A stretch of DNA of 64,000 nucleotides from Ilumatobacteraceae bacterium. Its GTDB lineage: Bacteria > Actinomycetota > Acidimicrobiia > Acidimicrobiales > Ilumatobacteraceae. Both the position numbers and the translations under genes were made by a program. Below, in pieces: positions 1-8,468 of this stretch. The notes beneath the pieces are model-generated. The model did not search any database, had not been told where the DNA came from, and was given only the letters and a program-made list of their open reading frames with translations. The stretch covers positions 48,099 to 112,098 of the forward strand of contig JALHOG010000007.1 in the NCBI GenBank assembly GCA_022843125.1, in the 5' to 3' direction. How positions within the stretch are numbered: the stretch's first letter is position 1; every line of letters starts with the position of its first letter.

Positions 1-648
1 GCGAACGAACGTCTGCAGGCGGCACTGCGCGAACTGCTCGTCACGTTCGACACCACGCGCCATCGCATCGAACGCGACCTGCACGACGGCGCTCAACAAC
101 ACCTCGCTGCGCTCGCCATCCAGTTCGGTGTGGGCGGGAAGCTCGTGGGCACGCCCGAGCGCGTGGGCCCCGTACTCGACCGTGTCGCCCAACAGATCGA
201 CGAGGCCCGAGCCCAGCTGCAGATGCTCGTCGACGGTTCGTTCGGCGACACCGTGCGCACCATCGGGCTCGCAACGGCCCTCGAGCGAACCGCGGCGCTC
301 GCCGGCCGCCCCGTCAACGTCACCACGGTCGGCACCGAACAGTTGCCCGACCACCTCGCGCTCGTCACGTACTTCGCCTGCCACGAGGCGATCCAGAACG
401 CCACCAAGCATGCGGGCGCCACCGCTGCGATCGATGTCGACATCCGAACGGTCACCGGCGTCGAGGGATCACGGGTCGAGTTCTCCGTCACCGACGATGG
501 CCACGGCTGCGAACAGGCCCACCTCGAGTCTGGGCGCGGGATGCGCTCCCTGCGTCAGCGGATCGAGGAAGTCGGCGGCGTACTCGACGCCGCGTCGGCA
601 CCTGGTCGCGGCACGAGCCTGACCGGGGTGATCCCGGTCAGGCTCTGA
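1..648 (+). CDS. Sensor histidine kinase, C-terminal part (5' end outside window)
   Basis: The reading frame is open from base 1, so the N-terminal sensory part lies outside the window; 215 residues are visible. Residues 22-35 carry the HisKA_3 dimerization and phosphorylation motif (RIERDLHDGAQQHL) with the phospho-accepting His at about 28. A GHKL ATPase domain follows, with an N box (HEAIQNATKHA), a G1-type DDGHG and a GRGMRSL glycine box. This is the NarL/DesK-type kinase family, which normally works with a LuxR-type response regulator; any partner must lie upstream. The stop codon directly follows a strong hairpin. Function as a kinase is well supported; the signal is unknown. Confidence 0.88.
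   Translation, partial: ANERLQAALRELLVTFDTTRHRIERDLHDGAQQHLAALAIQFGVGGKLVGTPERVGPVLDRVAQQIDEARAQLQMLVDGSFGDTVRTIGLATALERTAALAGRPVNVTTVGTEQLPDHLALVTYFACHEAIQNATKHAGATAAIDVDIRTVTGVEGSRVEFSVTDDGHGCEQAHLESGRGMRSLRQRIEEVGGVLDAASAPGRGTSLTGVIPVRL
615..645 (+). terminator. 13-bp hairpin at end of histidine kinase gene
   Basis: A perfect 13-bp stem (GAGCCTGACCGGG and its complement) with a 5-nt loop (GTGAT) lies within the last codons of the histidine kinase and ends one base before its TGA. There is no T-tract, which is common for actinobacterial terminators. Its role as a terminator is inferred. Confidence 0.5.
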
Positions 649-873
649 CGCCGCGCGAGCCGGCCGGCTCAGCCCAAACAGGGCAGCTGCTGTGTCGGCG
701 AGCAGCTCGTGCCGTCCGCCCGATCGCACTGAGGAACGTCTTGTTCGCCATGCCCTCGATCATCGAGATGTTGTCGTGCCGTGACAGTCGTGCCACCACG
801 ACTTCGCCGCTCCCGTCCCCGCTCATCGCGCACAGGAACTCGGCGGGCGCGAACCACGCACGGTGGCTGCGTC

Positions 874-879
874 TAGGGT
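874..879 (+). promoter_or_regulatory. -10 box (TAGGGT), leaderless start
   Basis: TAGGGT matches TANNNT and ends 7 nt before the ATG at 887. This predicts a transcript that starts at or next to the start codon, and it favours the ATG over the upstream in-frame GTG at 863. Confidence 0.5.
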
Positions 880-886
880 GAGCAGC

Positions 887-1333
887 ATGTACATCGTGCT
901 GCGGCGCATCTTCCTCCTCGGCGTGCTCGGCGGCGCAGGGTTCGCCGGCTGGAGCGCTTGGCAGCGACGCAACGAGGCAGTCGGCGTGGTCGGCACACCC
1001 GTCTGGCCGTCGTTCGAGCCAGCTGCGTCGAACCCCGCAGCGACGCCCGCTGCCGAGCCCGCGAGATTCGCCGCGATCCCCGACGACGCAACCGCCAATG
1101 ACCCTGCGACCGACACCCACGACGGGTCGGCCGATGCCTCGCACGCCCATCCGGCTCGATGGGTCACCCCGGTCGACGGTGACTGCCCTCCCGGTTACCC
1201 GATCAAGGCGAACGACAACTCGGGCATCTTCCATGTGCCCGGCGGCCGCTTCTACGTGCGAACCGTGCCCGAGCGCTGCTACGCCGACGCAGCCGATGCC
1301 GAGGCCGACGGCTACCGTCGCGCCAAGGCCTGA
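887..1333 (+). CDS. Membrane-anchored protein with C-terminal sunset-type domain
   Basis: The protein has 148 residues. Residues 1-20 form a single hydrophobic segment ([20 protein letters not shown]) that is probably a membrane anchor. A low-complexity Ala/Pro/Asp-rich linker follows to about residue 95. The last 50 residues hold a compact domain, [20 protein letters not shown], continuing with GRFYVRT, PERCY and GYRRAKA. That pattern (CP.GYPIK.N..S.I.H.PGG.FY..T.PE.C....A.A.GYR.AK) is what I know as the sunset domain, found at the end of many actinobacterial proteins, often exported ones. Its biochemical role is unknown to me. The start at 887 is chosen from the TAGGGT box; a GTG at 863 is the alternative. 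Confidence 0.7.
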   Translation: MYIVLRRIFLLGVLGGAGFAGWSAWQRRNEAVGVVGTPVWPSFEPAASNPAATPAAEPARFAAIPDDATANDPATDTHDGSADASHAHPARWVTPVDGDCPPGYPIKANDNSGIFHVPGGRFYVRTVPERCYADAADAEADGYRRAKA

Positions 1334-1374
1334 ATCTGGGCCCACCCACCCCACGAAACACACCAGGAGCCGTC

Positions 1375-1566
1375 ATGAAGGTGACCGTCGAGTACGAGAT
1401 GTGCGCGTCAACCGGGGGCTGCATGCAGATCTGCCCCGAGGTCTTCGAGGTGCGGAGCGACGGCTACCTCTACGTCCTGCAGGACGAGCCCGGCGAAGAG
1501 CTGCACGACAAGGTGCGCGAGGCCGCCGACCTCTGCCCCACCGCCGCCATCATCCTCGAGGGCTGA
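1375..1566 (+). CDS. Single-cluster ferredoxin with four cysteines
   Basis: This 63-residue acidic ferredoxin resembles the small ferredoxins that feed electrons to cytochromes P450. The cluster ligands are Cys10, Cys16, Cys20 and Cys54 (C-x5-C-x3-C ... CP). The common [3Fe-4S] versions have Ala or Gly in place of the second-loop Cys, so four ligands here point to a [4Fe-4S] cluster. An AGGAG lies 5 nt before the ATG. No P450 or reductase gene is nearby, so the partner is unknown. It ends 8 bases before pyrF and may be cotranscribed with it. Confidence 0.85.
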   Translation: MKVTVEYEMCASTGGCMQICPEVFEVRSDGYLYVLQDEPGEELHDKVREAADLCPTAAIILEG

Positions 1567-1574
1567 CACGCCGC

Positions 1575-2390
1575 GTGGGTTTCCACGATCAGCTCCGGCG
1601 TTCCTGGGACGCGTCGGGATCCCTGTTGTGCGTCGGGCTCGATCCCGACCCGGCGAAATTCCCGGCGCCGCTCGATCACGGCAACGAGTCGCTGCTGCGC
1701 TTCTGCACCGAGATCGTCGATGCCACCGCCGACCTCGTCTGCGCGTTCAAGCCCCAGATCGCGTACTTCGCGTCGCAGCGGGCCGAAGGCGCGCTCGAAC
1801 AACTGTGTGCCTACATCCGTGACCGGTACCCGGACGTCACGCTGATCCTCGACGCCAAGCGCGGCGACATCGGTTCGACCGCCGAGCACTATGCGCGGGA
1901 GGCGTTCGGCCGGTACGGCGCCCATGCAGTCACCGCCAACCCGTATCTCGGCGGCGACTCGGTCGAACCGTTCTTCGCGCACGGCGGCGGCGTCATCGCG
2001 CTGTGCCGGACCTCGAACCCGGGTGGCGACGACCTGCAGTCGCTCGACTGCGGCGGCCGTCCGTTGTACGTCCGGGTCGCCGAGATGGTCGCCAACGAGT
2101 GGGCGCCCCGCGGCGACTGCGGACTCGTCGTCGGGGCCACCTACCCCGACGAATTGCGCACGGTACGCGAGGTCGTCGGTGACCTGCCGATCCTGGTGCC
2201 CGGCATCGGCGCACAGGGCGGCGACGCCCAGGCTGCGACCGCGGCGGGCATCACGGCCGACCACCGCGGGCTGATCATCAGCTCATCGCGAGCGATCATC
2301 TATGCGAGCAGCGGTGAGGACTTCGCCGAGGCGGCACGGGCGGCGGCGATCGACGCACGCGACTCACTGGTACCGATCACACCACGCTGA
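1575..2390 (+). CDS. pyrF: Orotidine 5'-phosphate decarboxylase (type 2)
   Basis: PyrF catalyses the last step of de novo UMP synthesis, decarboxylating OMP. The 271-residue length fits the subfamily 2 enzymes. Near residue 93 is the catalytic [16 protein letters not shown] motif with the Asp-Lys-x-x-Asp charge network. The N-terminal [11 protein letters not shown] and the phosphate-binding [12 protein letters not shown] region are also typical. I chose the GTG at 1575 because the family starts about 10 residues before the LCVGLDP strand; the frame is open further upstream across the ferredoxin gene, but in an unrelated reading frame. The other pyr genes are not in the window. Confidence 0.93.
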   Translation: MGFHDQLRRSWDASGSLLCVGLDPDPAKFPAPLDHGNESLLRFCTEIVDATADLVCAFKPQIAYFASQRAEGALEQLCAYIRDRYPDVTLILDAKRGDIGSTAEHYAREAFGRYGAHAVTANPYLGGDSVEPFFAHGGGVIALCRTSNPGGDDLQSLDCGGRPLYVRVAEMVANEWAPRGDCGLVVGATYPDELRTVREVVGDLPILVPGIGAQGGDAQAATAAGITADHRGLIISSSRAIIYASSGEDFAEAARAAAIDARDSLVPITPR

Positions 2391-2401
2391 CGTCCGAAAC
2401 C

Positions 2402-2428
2402 CACCGACATCGCCGTGGGCTGTCGGTG
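2402..2428. terminator. Hairpin between pyrF and the PEP-mutase-like gene
   Basis: An 8-bp inverted repeat (CACCGACA / TGTCGGTG) with an 11-nt loop begins 12 bases after the pyrF stop and ends 13 bases before the next ATG. There is no T-tract; a role as terminator or operator is inferred. Confidence 0.35.
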
Positions 2429-2440
2429 CACGATGGCGAC

Positions 2441-3259
2441 ATGCCCACGACCGACCCCGTCGCACGCCGTTCACGATTCTTCGACCTCCACGCCCGGTCC
2501 GAAGTGTTCGTGATGCCCAATCCGTGGGACGTCGGCTCGGCGAGACTCCTCGGGCACGCAGGGTTCGAAGCCCTGGCGACCACGAGCGCCGGGTTCGCGT
2601 GGTCGCAGGGCCGCGACGACTACGGCGTCACGCTCGACGAACTCGTCGACCACGTCCGCCGCATCGCAGCGGCGGTCGACGTCCCGGTCAACGTCGACAG
2701 CGAGCGGCTGTTCGCCGAGACGCTCGACGGGGTCGCAGCGACCGTGCACCTGCTGCACGAGGCCGGTGCCGCTGGTTGCTCCATCGAGGACTGGAGCGGC
2801 GCAGCAGGCGCGATCGACCCGATCGGCCTCGCGACGGAACGGGTTGCGGCGGCCGCGGAGGCCGCTCACCGAGATCCGGGCGATCGCCTCCTGTTGACCG
2901 CACGCTGCGAGAACTTCCTGCGCGGCGTGAACGACCTCGACGACACGATCGCACGCCTGGTCGCCTACCGCGACGCCGGCGCCGACTGCGTCTACGCGCC
3001 GGGGCTCACGACCACCGATCAGATCGCCGACGTCGTCGATGCAGTCGGCGTGCCCGTCAACGTGCTCGCTCTGCCCGGCGGGCCGTCGGTCGCTCAGATC
3101 GGAGCAGCAGGAGCACGGCGTGTGTCGGTCGGCAGCTCGTTCGCGAGCACCGCCTACGGTGCGCTCATGACCGCAGCGAAGGAGCTGCGCGAGCGCGGCA
3201 CGAGTGACTACCTGGCAATCGCCCTGCAGCCCGAGGATCGTCGAGCACTCCGCACCTGA
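2441..3259 (+). CDS. Isocitrate lyase / PEP mutase family protein
   Basis: This 272-residue protein has the PEP mutase/isocitrate lyase-like TIM barrel from the start (FVMPNPWDVGSARLL near residue 23) to the end. The Mg-binding region reads VPVNVDSERLF, followed by the GCSIEDWSG loop and LLTARCENFLRG. The KKCGH signature of true isocitrate lyase is absent. Homologues include oxaloacetate decarboxylases, methylisocitrate lyase-like and phosphonopyruvate hydrolase-like enzymes, so the substrate cannot be named. The ATG at 2441 is preferred over a GTG at 2426. No phosphonate genes are adjacent. Confidence 0.82.
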   Translation: MPTTDPVARRSRFFDLHARSEVFVMPNPWDVGSARLLGHAGFEALATTSAGFAWSQGRDDYGVTLDELVDHVRRIAAAVDVPVNVDSERLFAETLDGVAATVHLLHEAGAAGCSIEDWSGAAGAIDPIGLATERVAAAAEAAHRDPGDRLLLTARCENFLRGVNDLDDTIARLVAYRDAGADCVYAPGLTTTDQIADVVDAVGVPVNVLALPGGPSVAQIGAAGARRVSVGSSFASTAYGALMTAAKELRERGTSDYLAIALQPEDRRALRT

Positions 3260-3325
3260 TCCGGCCACTTGACGAATTCTCGAAGCAGGCTTCAACCCAG
3301 GCGGTGCCATGCCGATAAGCCCCAG

Positions 3326-4570
3326 GTGACCGGTGAGCACACACCTCCTCCCAGCGAATGGGATGCTGCGGCGATGCTCGACGCGCTCCCGGAGATGGTC
3401 AACCGGTACCGCGTCACCGACCTCTCCATCACCTTCTGCAACCAGGCCTGGGCAGCGCAGTACGGGGTCACCCCGGCCGAGGCCATCGGGCTCCGGCTCG
3501 ATCAGTTCCTGACGCAGGACGAGCTCACCGGCCTGCGCATCCAGCTCGCCAGTCTCGGGCCGCATCGACCCGTGATCGCCGACACGGTGCCGCGGTCGTC
3601 CCACTCGGCGACCGGTCAGTGGGTGGCGTGGGTCGATCGGTACCTGATCGGGCCAACCGGCGCCGAGGTGCTGTCGGTGGGTCGCGACGTCACCGAGCGA
3701 CACACAGCGGAGCTCGCGCTCGCCGCCAGTGAGGCCCGGTTCCGTGCGTTCGCGGAGCGAGCGTCCGACATCGTGTGGAACGTGGTCGTCGATCCGGTCC
3801 CCCGCTTCGACTACGTGAGCCCCTCGGCCGAGGTGATCCTGGGGTATCCGCCGGCCTTCTTCATCGAGAACTTCCAGCGCTTCGTCGACCTGGTCGACGA
3901 CACCGGCCGCAACGCGATCGAGCGGACCCTCAAGGGTGAGCGAACACTCGATCAGTTCGACTTCCACATCCGGCACGCGAACGGCTCGGTCGTCATCTGC
4001 GAGACCCGCACGGCACCCGTTCCGTCGGGCCTGCAGGGTGTCAGTCGTGACGTCACCGAGCTCCGGCGGTTGCAGGAGACGCTCGCTGCACATGCTCTCC
4101 GCGATCCGCTCACCGGGCTCGCCAACCGCCGCCTCCTCGACGAGTTGCTGGACACCGAGCTCGCCCGGTCACGTCGCACCGGCACGCCGCTCGCTGTGGC
4201 GTACGTGGATGTCGACGGCCTGAAGCAGGTCAACGATGCGCACGGCCATGACGCCGGCGACGTCGTGCTGCGCGAAACCGCACGGCGCCTCCTCAAGGCG
4301 GTTCGCGGCGCCGACGTGGTGGCTCGGATCGGCGGCGACGAGTTCGTCGTCGTGTACGAGCCCGACGATCCCGCGTCGGATCACCTGGTCGATCGCATCG
4401 AAGATCTGCTCGCGGAGCCGATCGACATCGGTGCGGCCGACTCGATACGGTGCCCGGCGAGCGTCGGGACGGCCGACACCAGGACGGTCGGGACCAACCC
4501 GGAACGCCTGCTCGCAGCAGCCGACGACGCCATGTACCAGGTCAAGCGGGCACGCCGCACGCGTCCGTGA
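3326..4570 (+). CDS. PAS-PAS-GGDEF diguanylate cyclase
   Basis: About 414 residues long. Two PAS domains (roughly residues 15-130 and 140-255) are followed by a GGDEF domain (about 260-410). The GGDEF motif is intact (ARIGGDEFVVVYE), and an RxxD inhibitory site (RGAD) sits five residues before it, so the protein should make cyclic di-GMP and be feedback-inhibited. There is no membrane segment or EAL domain, so it is probably a soluble sensor. The start is uncertain: GTG 3326 is used, an ATG at 3374 is possible, and the frame is open back to TTG 3269. No other c-di-GMP gene is in the window. Confidence 0.85.
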   Translation: MTGEHTPPPSEWDAAAMLDALPEMVNRYRVTDLSITFCNQAWAAQYGVTPAEAIGLRLDQFLTQDELTGLRIQLASLGPHRPVIADTVPRSSHSATGQWVAWVDRYLIGPTGAEVLSVGRDVTERHTAELALAASEARFRAFAERASDIVWNVVVDPVPRFDYVSPSAEVILGYPPAFFIENFQRFVDLVDDTGRNAIERTLKGERTLDQFDFHIRHANGSVVICETRTAPVPSGLQGVSRDVTELRRLQETLAAHALRDPLTGLANRRLLDELLDTELARSRRTGTPLAVAYVDVDGLKQVNDAHGHDAGDVVLRETARRLLKAVRGADVVARIGGDEFVVVYEPDDPASDHLVDRIEDLLAEPIDIGAADSIRCPASVGTADTRTVGTNPERLLAAADDAMYQVKRARRTRP

Positions 4571-4620
4571 CCGCACCGCTGCCAGCGAGCCTCTGACAGC
4601 GAGCCTCTGCCAACGCGGCC

Positions 4621-6189
4621 TCAGCCGGCGAGTTCGACCACGCTGAGGATGCCGGGCGCGGTACGCAGTTCGTCGAGCACCCGGGCGGCCACCTCGGTCG
4701 TGGTGGCGATCAGCATCACCGCCCGGTCCTGATCGGCGACGCGGCCCACGTCCATGTCGGCGATGTTGACGCCGGCAGCACCGAGCAGCGTGCCGACGGT
4801 GCCGATCACTCCGGGGCGATCGTCGTTGGTGATGACGAGCATGTGCTCGGAGGGCGGCACGTCGAACGTATGCCCGTCGATCTCGACGACTCGCTGCTCA
4901 CGGCGGCTGCCGGTGAGGGTGCCCGAGATGCTGTGGTGATCGGTGCACCGGAGCGTGATGAGGTTGACGTACTCGTCGGTGTCGGTCGAGTTGATCTCAC
5001 GCATCGCGATCCCGGCGGCCTTCGCCATGCTCGGAGCGTTGACGTAGCTGACCGGGTCGTCGGTGAGCAGGCTGAAGAATCCCTTGAGGACCGCGAGTCC
5101 GAGGATCCGTGTGTCGTAGCGAGCGATGTCTCCCTGGCACACGAGCTCGAACGAGTCGGGTGAGCTGCGGTGCAGCGAGCCGTACAGACGTCCCAACCGC
5201 TCGGCGAGCGGCAGGAACGGCCGGAGGTTCTCGTGCGCCTCCGCTGCGTCGACGTTGACCGCCCACGGCACGAATTCGCCCGCGAGCGCCAACTGCACCA
5301 TGTCGGCGATCGCATCGCCCGCCTTGTCCTGGGCCTCACGGGTCGATGCACCGAGGTGAGGGGTGACGACCACCGAGGGCAGCTCGAACAGCGGCGACAC
5401 CGTGGTGGGCTCGGTGTCGAACACGTCGAGCGCGGCGCCCGCGATGACGCCGTCGCGAATGCACTCAGCGAGGTCGGACTCGACGACGATGCCGCCGCGA
5501 GCGACGTTGATCACCCGGAGCGACGGCTTCGCCTTGAGCAGGAGGTCGCGGTTGATCAGGCCCGCGGTCTCCTTGGTCTTGGGCAGGTGGATCGTGAGGA
5601 AGTCGCACTGCTCGATCAGCTGGTCGAGCGGCAGGAGCTCGACCCCCATCTGGCGGCCACGGTCGGCCGAGACGAACGGGTCGTACGCGACGAGCCGCAT
5701 CTGGAACGCCTTGGCACGGTCGGCCACGAGCTTGCCGATCCGGCCGAGCCCGACGATGCCGAGCGTCTTGTCGGCGAGTTCGACGCCCTCCCACTTCGAC
5801 CGCTCCCACCTCCCCGCGACCAGCGCGGCGTGTGCCTGCGGCACATTGCGTGCCTGCGACAGGAGCAGTGCCATCGTGTGCTCGGCAGCCGAGATGATGT
5901 TCGATTGCGGCGCGTTGACGACCATCACGCCGCGAGCCGTTGCTGCTGCGACCTCGACGTTGTCGAGACCGATGCCGGCGCGGCCGACGACCACGAGATC
6001 GGACCCGGCCTCGAGCACCTCGGCGGTGACCTGGGTGGCGGAGCGGATGATCAGCGCGTGGGCCCCGACGATCGCGCCGAGCAGCTCGGCCGGTGACAGA
6101 TCGAGCTGAACATCGACGGTGTGCCCCGCAGCCCGGAGACGATCGAGACCGCCGTCGGCGATCGGTTCGGTGACCAGGATGCGCGCCAT
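4621..6189 (-). CDS. serA: D-3-phosphoglycerate dehydrogenase, long ACT-domain type
   Basis: SerA oxidizes 3-phosphoglycerate to 3-phosphohydroxypyruvate, the first step of serine synthesis. The 522-residue length is that of the long form. The order is substrate/NAD domain with GIVGLGRIGK, then VINVARGGIVVESDL, the catalytic HLGAST His, an intervening (ASB) domain at about 315-445, and a C-terminal ACT domain (MLVITNDDRPGVIGTVG) for serine feedback. glyA, which uses serine, lies far away at 42.9 kb. The ATG at 6189 has a TAGGCA box 9 nt before it. It faces away from the GNAT gene across a 121-base gap. Confidence 0.96.
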   Translation of the reverse strand: MARILVTEPIADGGLDRLRAAGHTVDVQLDLSPAELLGAIVGAHALIIRSATQVTAEVLEAGSDLVVVGRAGIGLDNVEVAAATARGVMVVNAPQSNIISAAEHTMALLLSQARNVPQAHAALVAGRWERSKWEGVELADKTLGIVGLGRIGKLVADRAKAFQMRLVAYDPFVSADRGRQMGVELLPLDQLIEQCDFLTIHLPKTKETAGLINRDLLLKAKPSLRVINVARGGIVVESDLAECIRDGVIAGAALDVFDTEPTTVSPLFELPSVVVTPHLGASTREAQDKAGDAIADMVQLALAGEFVPWAVNVDAAEAHENLRPFLPLAERLGRLYGSLHRSSPDSFELVCQGDIARYDTRILGLAVLKGFFSLLTDDPVSYVNAPSMAKAAGIAMREINSTDTDEYVNLITLRCTDHHSISGTLTGSRREQRVVEIDGHTFDVPPSEHMLVITNDDRPGVIGTVGTLLGAAGVNIADMDVGRVADQDRAVMLIATTTEVAARVLDELRTAPGILSVVELAG

Positions 6190-6297
6190 AGGCGCTCATG
6201 CCTATCGGCCGCGAGACGCGACGGCAACGGGATGAACGACACGTCAACGACCGCGCGGTGCGGGCCAGCGCACTCGGCAGCCACCGTGCCCACCAAC

Positions 6298-6303
6298 TAC
6301 CCT
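6298..6303 (+). promoter_or_regulatory. -10 box (TACCCT), leaderless start
   Basis: TACCCT fits TANNNT and ends 7 nt before the GTG at 6311, supporting that start and a leaderless transcript. Confidence 0.45.
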
Positions 6304-6310
6304 GCCGATC

Positions 6311-7021
6311 GTGGCCGAACCGACCTTCGAGATCCGGACCCTCGAGACGGCTGCCGACATGGCCTCGATCGTCACGATCCTCGGACAGGTGTGGGGCACT
6401 GTCACCCCGATCGTCAACGTCGAGTTGCTGCGGGCGATCGAGCACTCGGGCGGCTACGTGGCTGCCGTCAGCGAGTCAGGTCACCTCGTCGGGGCGTCGT
6501 TCGGCTTCCTCGGCCGCCACGCCGGCAAGGAGTGCCTGCACAGCCACGTCACCGGGATCCTGCCCGGCGTCCAGCACGGTGGTGTCGGCCGGGCGATGAA
6601 GAACCACCAGCGTGACTGGGCTGCGGCACGCGACATCCCGTGGATCACCTGGACCTTCGACCCGCTGGTTCGACGCAACGCCTGGTTCAACATCGAGGTG
6701 CTGGGGGCCCACGTGGCCGAGTACCTCGTCGAGTTCTACGGTCCGATGACCGATTCGATCAACGCGCAGGACGAGTCCGATCGGCTCCTCGTGGCCTGGC
6801 CCACGAGCGACGCCGTGCCGCGCCCGGCGCCGCCCGCCGGGAGCATCGAGATCGAGGTCGCCACGCCCGACGACGTGGTCGTGTTGCGGCGCACCCAACC
6901 CGCCGAGGCGCTCGTCTGGCGCCGTCAGGTCCGCGCCGAGCTGGGCGATCGGCTGGCAGCGGGTGCGGTCGTCACCGGGTTCACCCGCGACGGTGCATAC
7001 GTCCTGCACGCTGCCGCCTGA
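6311..7021 (+). CDS. GNAT-fold acetyltransferase of the COG3375 type
   Basis: This 236-residue protein resembles the COG3375 branch of the GNAT superfamily. The acetyl-CoA binding region is GILPGVQHGGVGRAMKNHQRD, followed by the family's characteristic ITWTFDPLVRRNAWFNIEVLG. The substrate is not known. The N-terminal half carries the GNAT fold; the last 60 residues are less conserved. The GTG start is supported by a TACCCT box. It runs in the same direction as the SCP2-like gene 24 bases later. Confidence 0.8.
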   Translation: MAEPTFEIRTLETAADMASIVTILGQVWGTVTPIVNVELLRAIEHSGGYVAAVSESGHLVGASFGFLGRHAGKECLHSHVTGILPGVQHGGVGRAMKNHQRDWAAARDIPWITWTFDPLVRRNAWFNIEVLGAHVAEYLVEFYGPMTDSINAQDESDRLLVAWPTSDAVPRPAPPAGSIEIEVATPDDVVVLRRTQPAEALVWRRQVRAELGDRLAAGAVVTGFTRDGAYVLHAAA

Positions 7022-7032
7022 GCGGTCGCCGG

Positions 7033-7038
7033 TACAGT
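7033..7038 (+). promoter_or_regulatory. -10 box (TACAGT), leaderless start
   Basis: TACAGT ends 7 nt before the ATG at 7046. The layout matches that of many genes in this window. Confidence 0.45.
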
Positions 7039-7045
7039 CCTGCGC

Positions 7046-7453
7046 ATGTACGCGTTCTTGTCGGATGAGTGGATGGATGCGGCACGCGAGATCCGCGCCC
7101 GCTACGAAGATCAGCTCCCCGAGATCACGGTCAGCGTCCGGGTCAACCAGGTCATCACCGACGTGCCGTTCGGCGAGGGCATGATCATGGCGTACATCGA
7201 CACGAGCGCCGGCTCGATGGTGTTCGAGCTCGGTGAACTCGACGAGCCCGACGCGGTGATCGTGACCGACTACCACACGGCGCGGGCGATGCTGGTCGAG
7301 CGCGACCCGGCCGTGCTGATGCAGTCGATGATGCAGGGCCGGGTCCAGCTCCAGGGCGACATGATGAAGCTCCTCGCAGCCATGCAGGCCCAGGCGGCAC
7401 CCACCGAGCTCGCCGAGCAGGTGGCCACCGAGATCGCAGCCATCACCGCCTGA
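7046..7453 (+). CDS. SCP2 sterol-transfer-like small protein
   Basis: The 135-residue protein looks like a single SCP2-type lipid-binding domain. It has an amphipathic N-terminal helix, a central strand pair (MIMAYIDTSAGSMVFELGEL), DAVIVTDYHTARAMLVERDP, and the C-terminal GRVQLQGDMMKLLAAM, which matches the usual SCP2 'G.v.i.Gd..kl..l' ending. In actinobacteria such proteins often go with lipid or CoA metabolism, which fits the SDR that converges on it. The ligand is unknown. Assignment rests on the C-terminal motif and overall length. Confidence 0.7.
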   Translation: MYAFLSDEWMDAAREIRARYEDQLPEITVSVRVNQVITDVPFGEGMIMAYIDTSAGSMVFELGELDEPDAVIVTDYHTARAMLVERDPAVLMQSMMQGRVQLQGDMMKLLAAMQAQAAPTELAEQVATEIAAITA

Positions 7454-7477
7454 GCAATCGGGCTCGGATGCGTCGCG

Positions 7478-8362
7478 TCAGACGCCTCGACTCTGGAACG
7501 TGGCCATCGCCCGCTCCAGATCGTCCAGCGGCCACCTGCTGGGGTACTCGATCGAGTCGCCGGCCAGCGACCAGGGCTCCAGTCGGCGCACGGTGCCGCC
7601 CTGCACATAGAACGTCTCCCCGTTGAACGGGCAGCCCGCACCGGCGAGGTACGCGACCACTGGCGACACGTTGGCCGGTGCCCACACGTCGAACCCTTCG
7701 GCCGGTGCCTGCATGATCTCCGGGAGGCCGGGCGAAGCGAGCGTGAGGCGCGTGCGCGCGCCCGGCACGACGCAGTTCGAGACGACGCCGTACCGAGCCA
7801 ACTCCTTCGACGCGATCTGGCTGAGCGTCACGATCGCGGACTTGGCCGGGCCGTAGTTGATCTGCCCCGGGTTGGCGTAGATGCCGCTCGTCGAGCTGGT
7901 GTGCACGACATTGCGACGCCGTTCGACGCCGGCCTTGTACTGCGCTCGCCAGTGGACGGCGGCCCACTTGGTCGGGGCGAGATGGCCTTTGAGGTGCACC
8001 CGCACGACCTCGTCGAAGTCCTCCTCCGACATGTTGACCAGCGTGCTGTCGCGCAAGATGCCCGCGTTGTTGACGAGAACGTCGAGATCCGAAAACGCTT
8101 CGAGGGCGAGTGCCACGAGCGCCTTCGCCCCGTCCCAGGTCGCAGCATCCACGGTGCTCGCGATCGCACGTCCACCCAGTGCACGGATCTCCGCAGCGAC
8201 GTCATCGGCCGGCGTGGGGTCTCCACCCGAGCCGTCGTTGCCGACCCCGGGATCGTTGACGACGACCGCCGCCCCGGACGACGCCAACAGCATTGCGTGC
8301 TCCCGACCGAGACCCCGGCCAGCACCCGTGATCACGGCGACGCGCCCGTCCAGCTCGATCAT
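7478..8362 (-). CDS. SDR oxidoreductase, 3-hydroxyacyl-CoA dehydrogenase-like
   Basis: The 294-residue classical short-chain dehydrogenase has TGAGRGLGREHA (NAD(P) binding), NNAG, and the catalytic Ser ... YGPAK triad (HTSSTSGIYANPGQINYGPA). The long loop after the second strand, with NDPGVG and GGDPTPADDVAAEI, is typical of the MFE-2/HSD17B4-like hydroxyacyl-CoA dehydrogenase branch, so a beta-oxidation or related role is likely but unproven. Two ATGs are possible (8368 and 8362). The GGGAGG at 8369-8374 abuts the first and is 6 nt from the second, so 8362 is chosen. Confidence 0.85.
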   Translation of the reverse strand: MIELDGRVAVITGAGRGLGREHAMLLASSGAAVVVNDPGVGNDGSGGDPTPADDVAAEIRALGGRAIASTVDAATWDGAKALVALALEAFSDLDVLVNNAGILRDSTLVNMSEEDFDEVVRVHLKGHLAPTKWAAVHWRAQYKAGVERRRNVVHTSSTSGIYANPGQINYGPAKSAIVTLSQIASKELARYGVVSNCVVPGARTRLTLASPGLPEIMQAPAEGFDVWAPANVSPVVAYLAGAGCPFNGETFYVQGGTVRRLEPWSLAGDSIEYPSRWPLDDLERAMATFQSRGV

Positions 8363-8368
8363 CTCCAT

Positions 8369-8374
8369 CCTCCC
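8369..8374 (-). promoter_or_regulatory. Ribosome binding site deciding the SDR start
   Basis: GGGAGG on the minus strand directly touches the ATG at 8368 and lies 6 nt from the ATG at 8362. Only the second has a workable spacing. Confidence 0.6.
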
Positions 8375-8468
8375 GGTCGTCGCCGACCCCATCCGCTCGG
8401 GGGCACCGTAGCCAGCGCGCGGCCCGAGCGACGATTGTGGACGCTGCCGAACCTGCGACCGCAGAGGA

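Noticed and set aside
638..820. Minus-strand frame of about 60 codons starting MSGDGSGEVVVARL, in the largest intergenic gap.
   Set aside because: No ribosome binding site or TANNNT box, codon positions only weakly coding-like, overlaps a terminator hairpin, and no family recognised. It remains possible but is not supported.
4580..4612. Tandem copy of CAGCGAGCCTCTG between the GGDEF gene and serA.
   Set aside because: Two copies only, no inverted symmetry and no link to a promoter; probably a chance local duplication.
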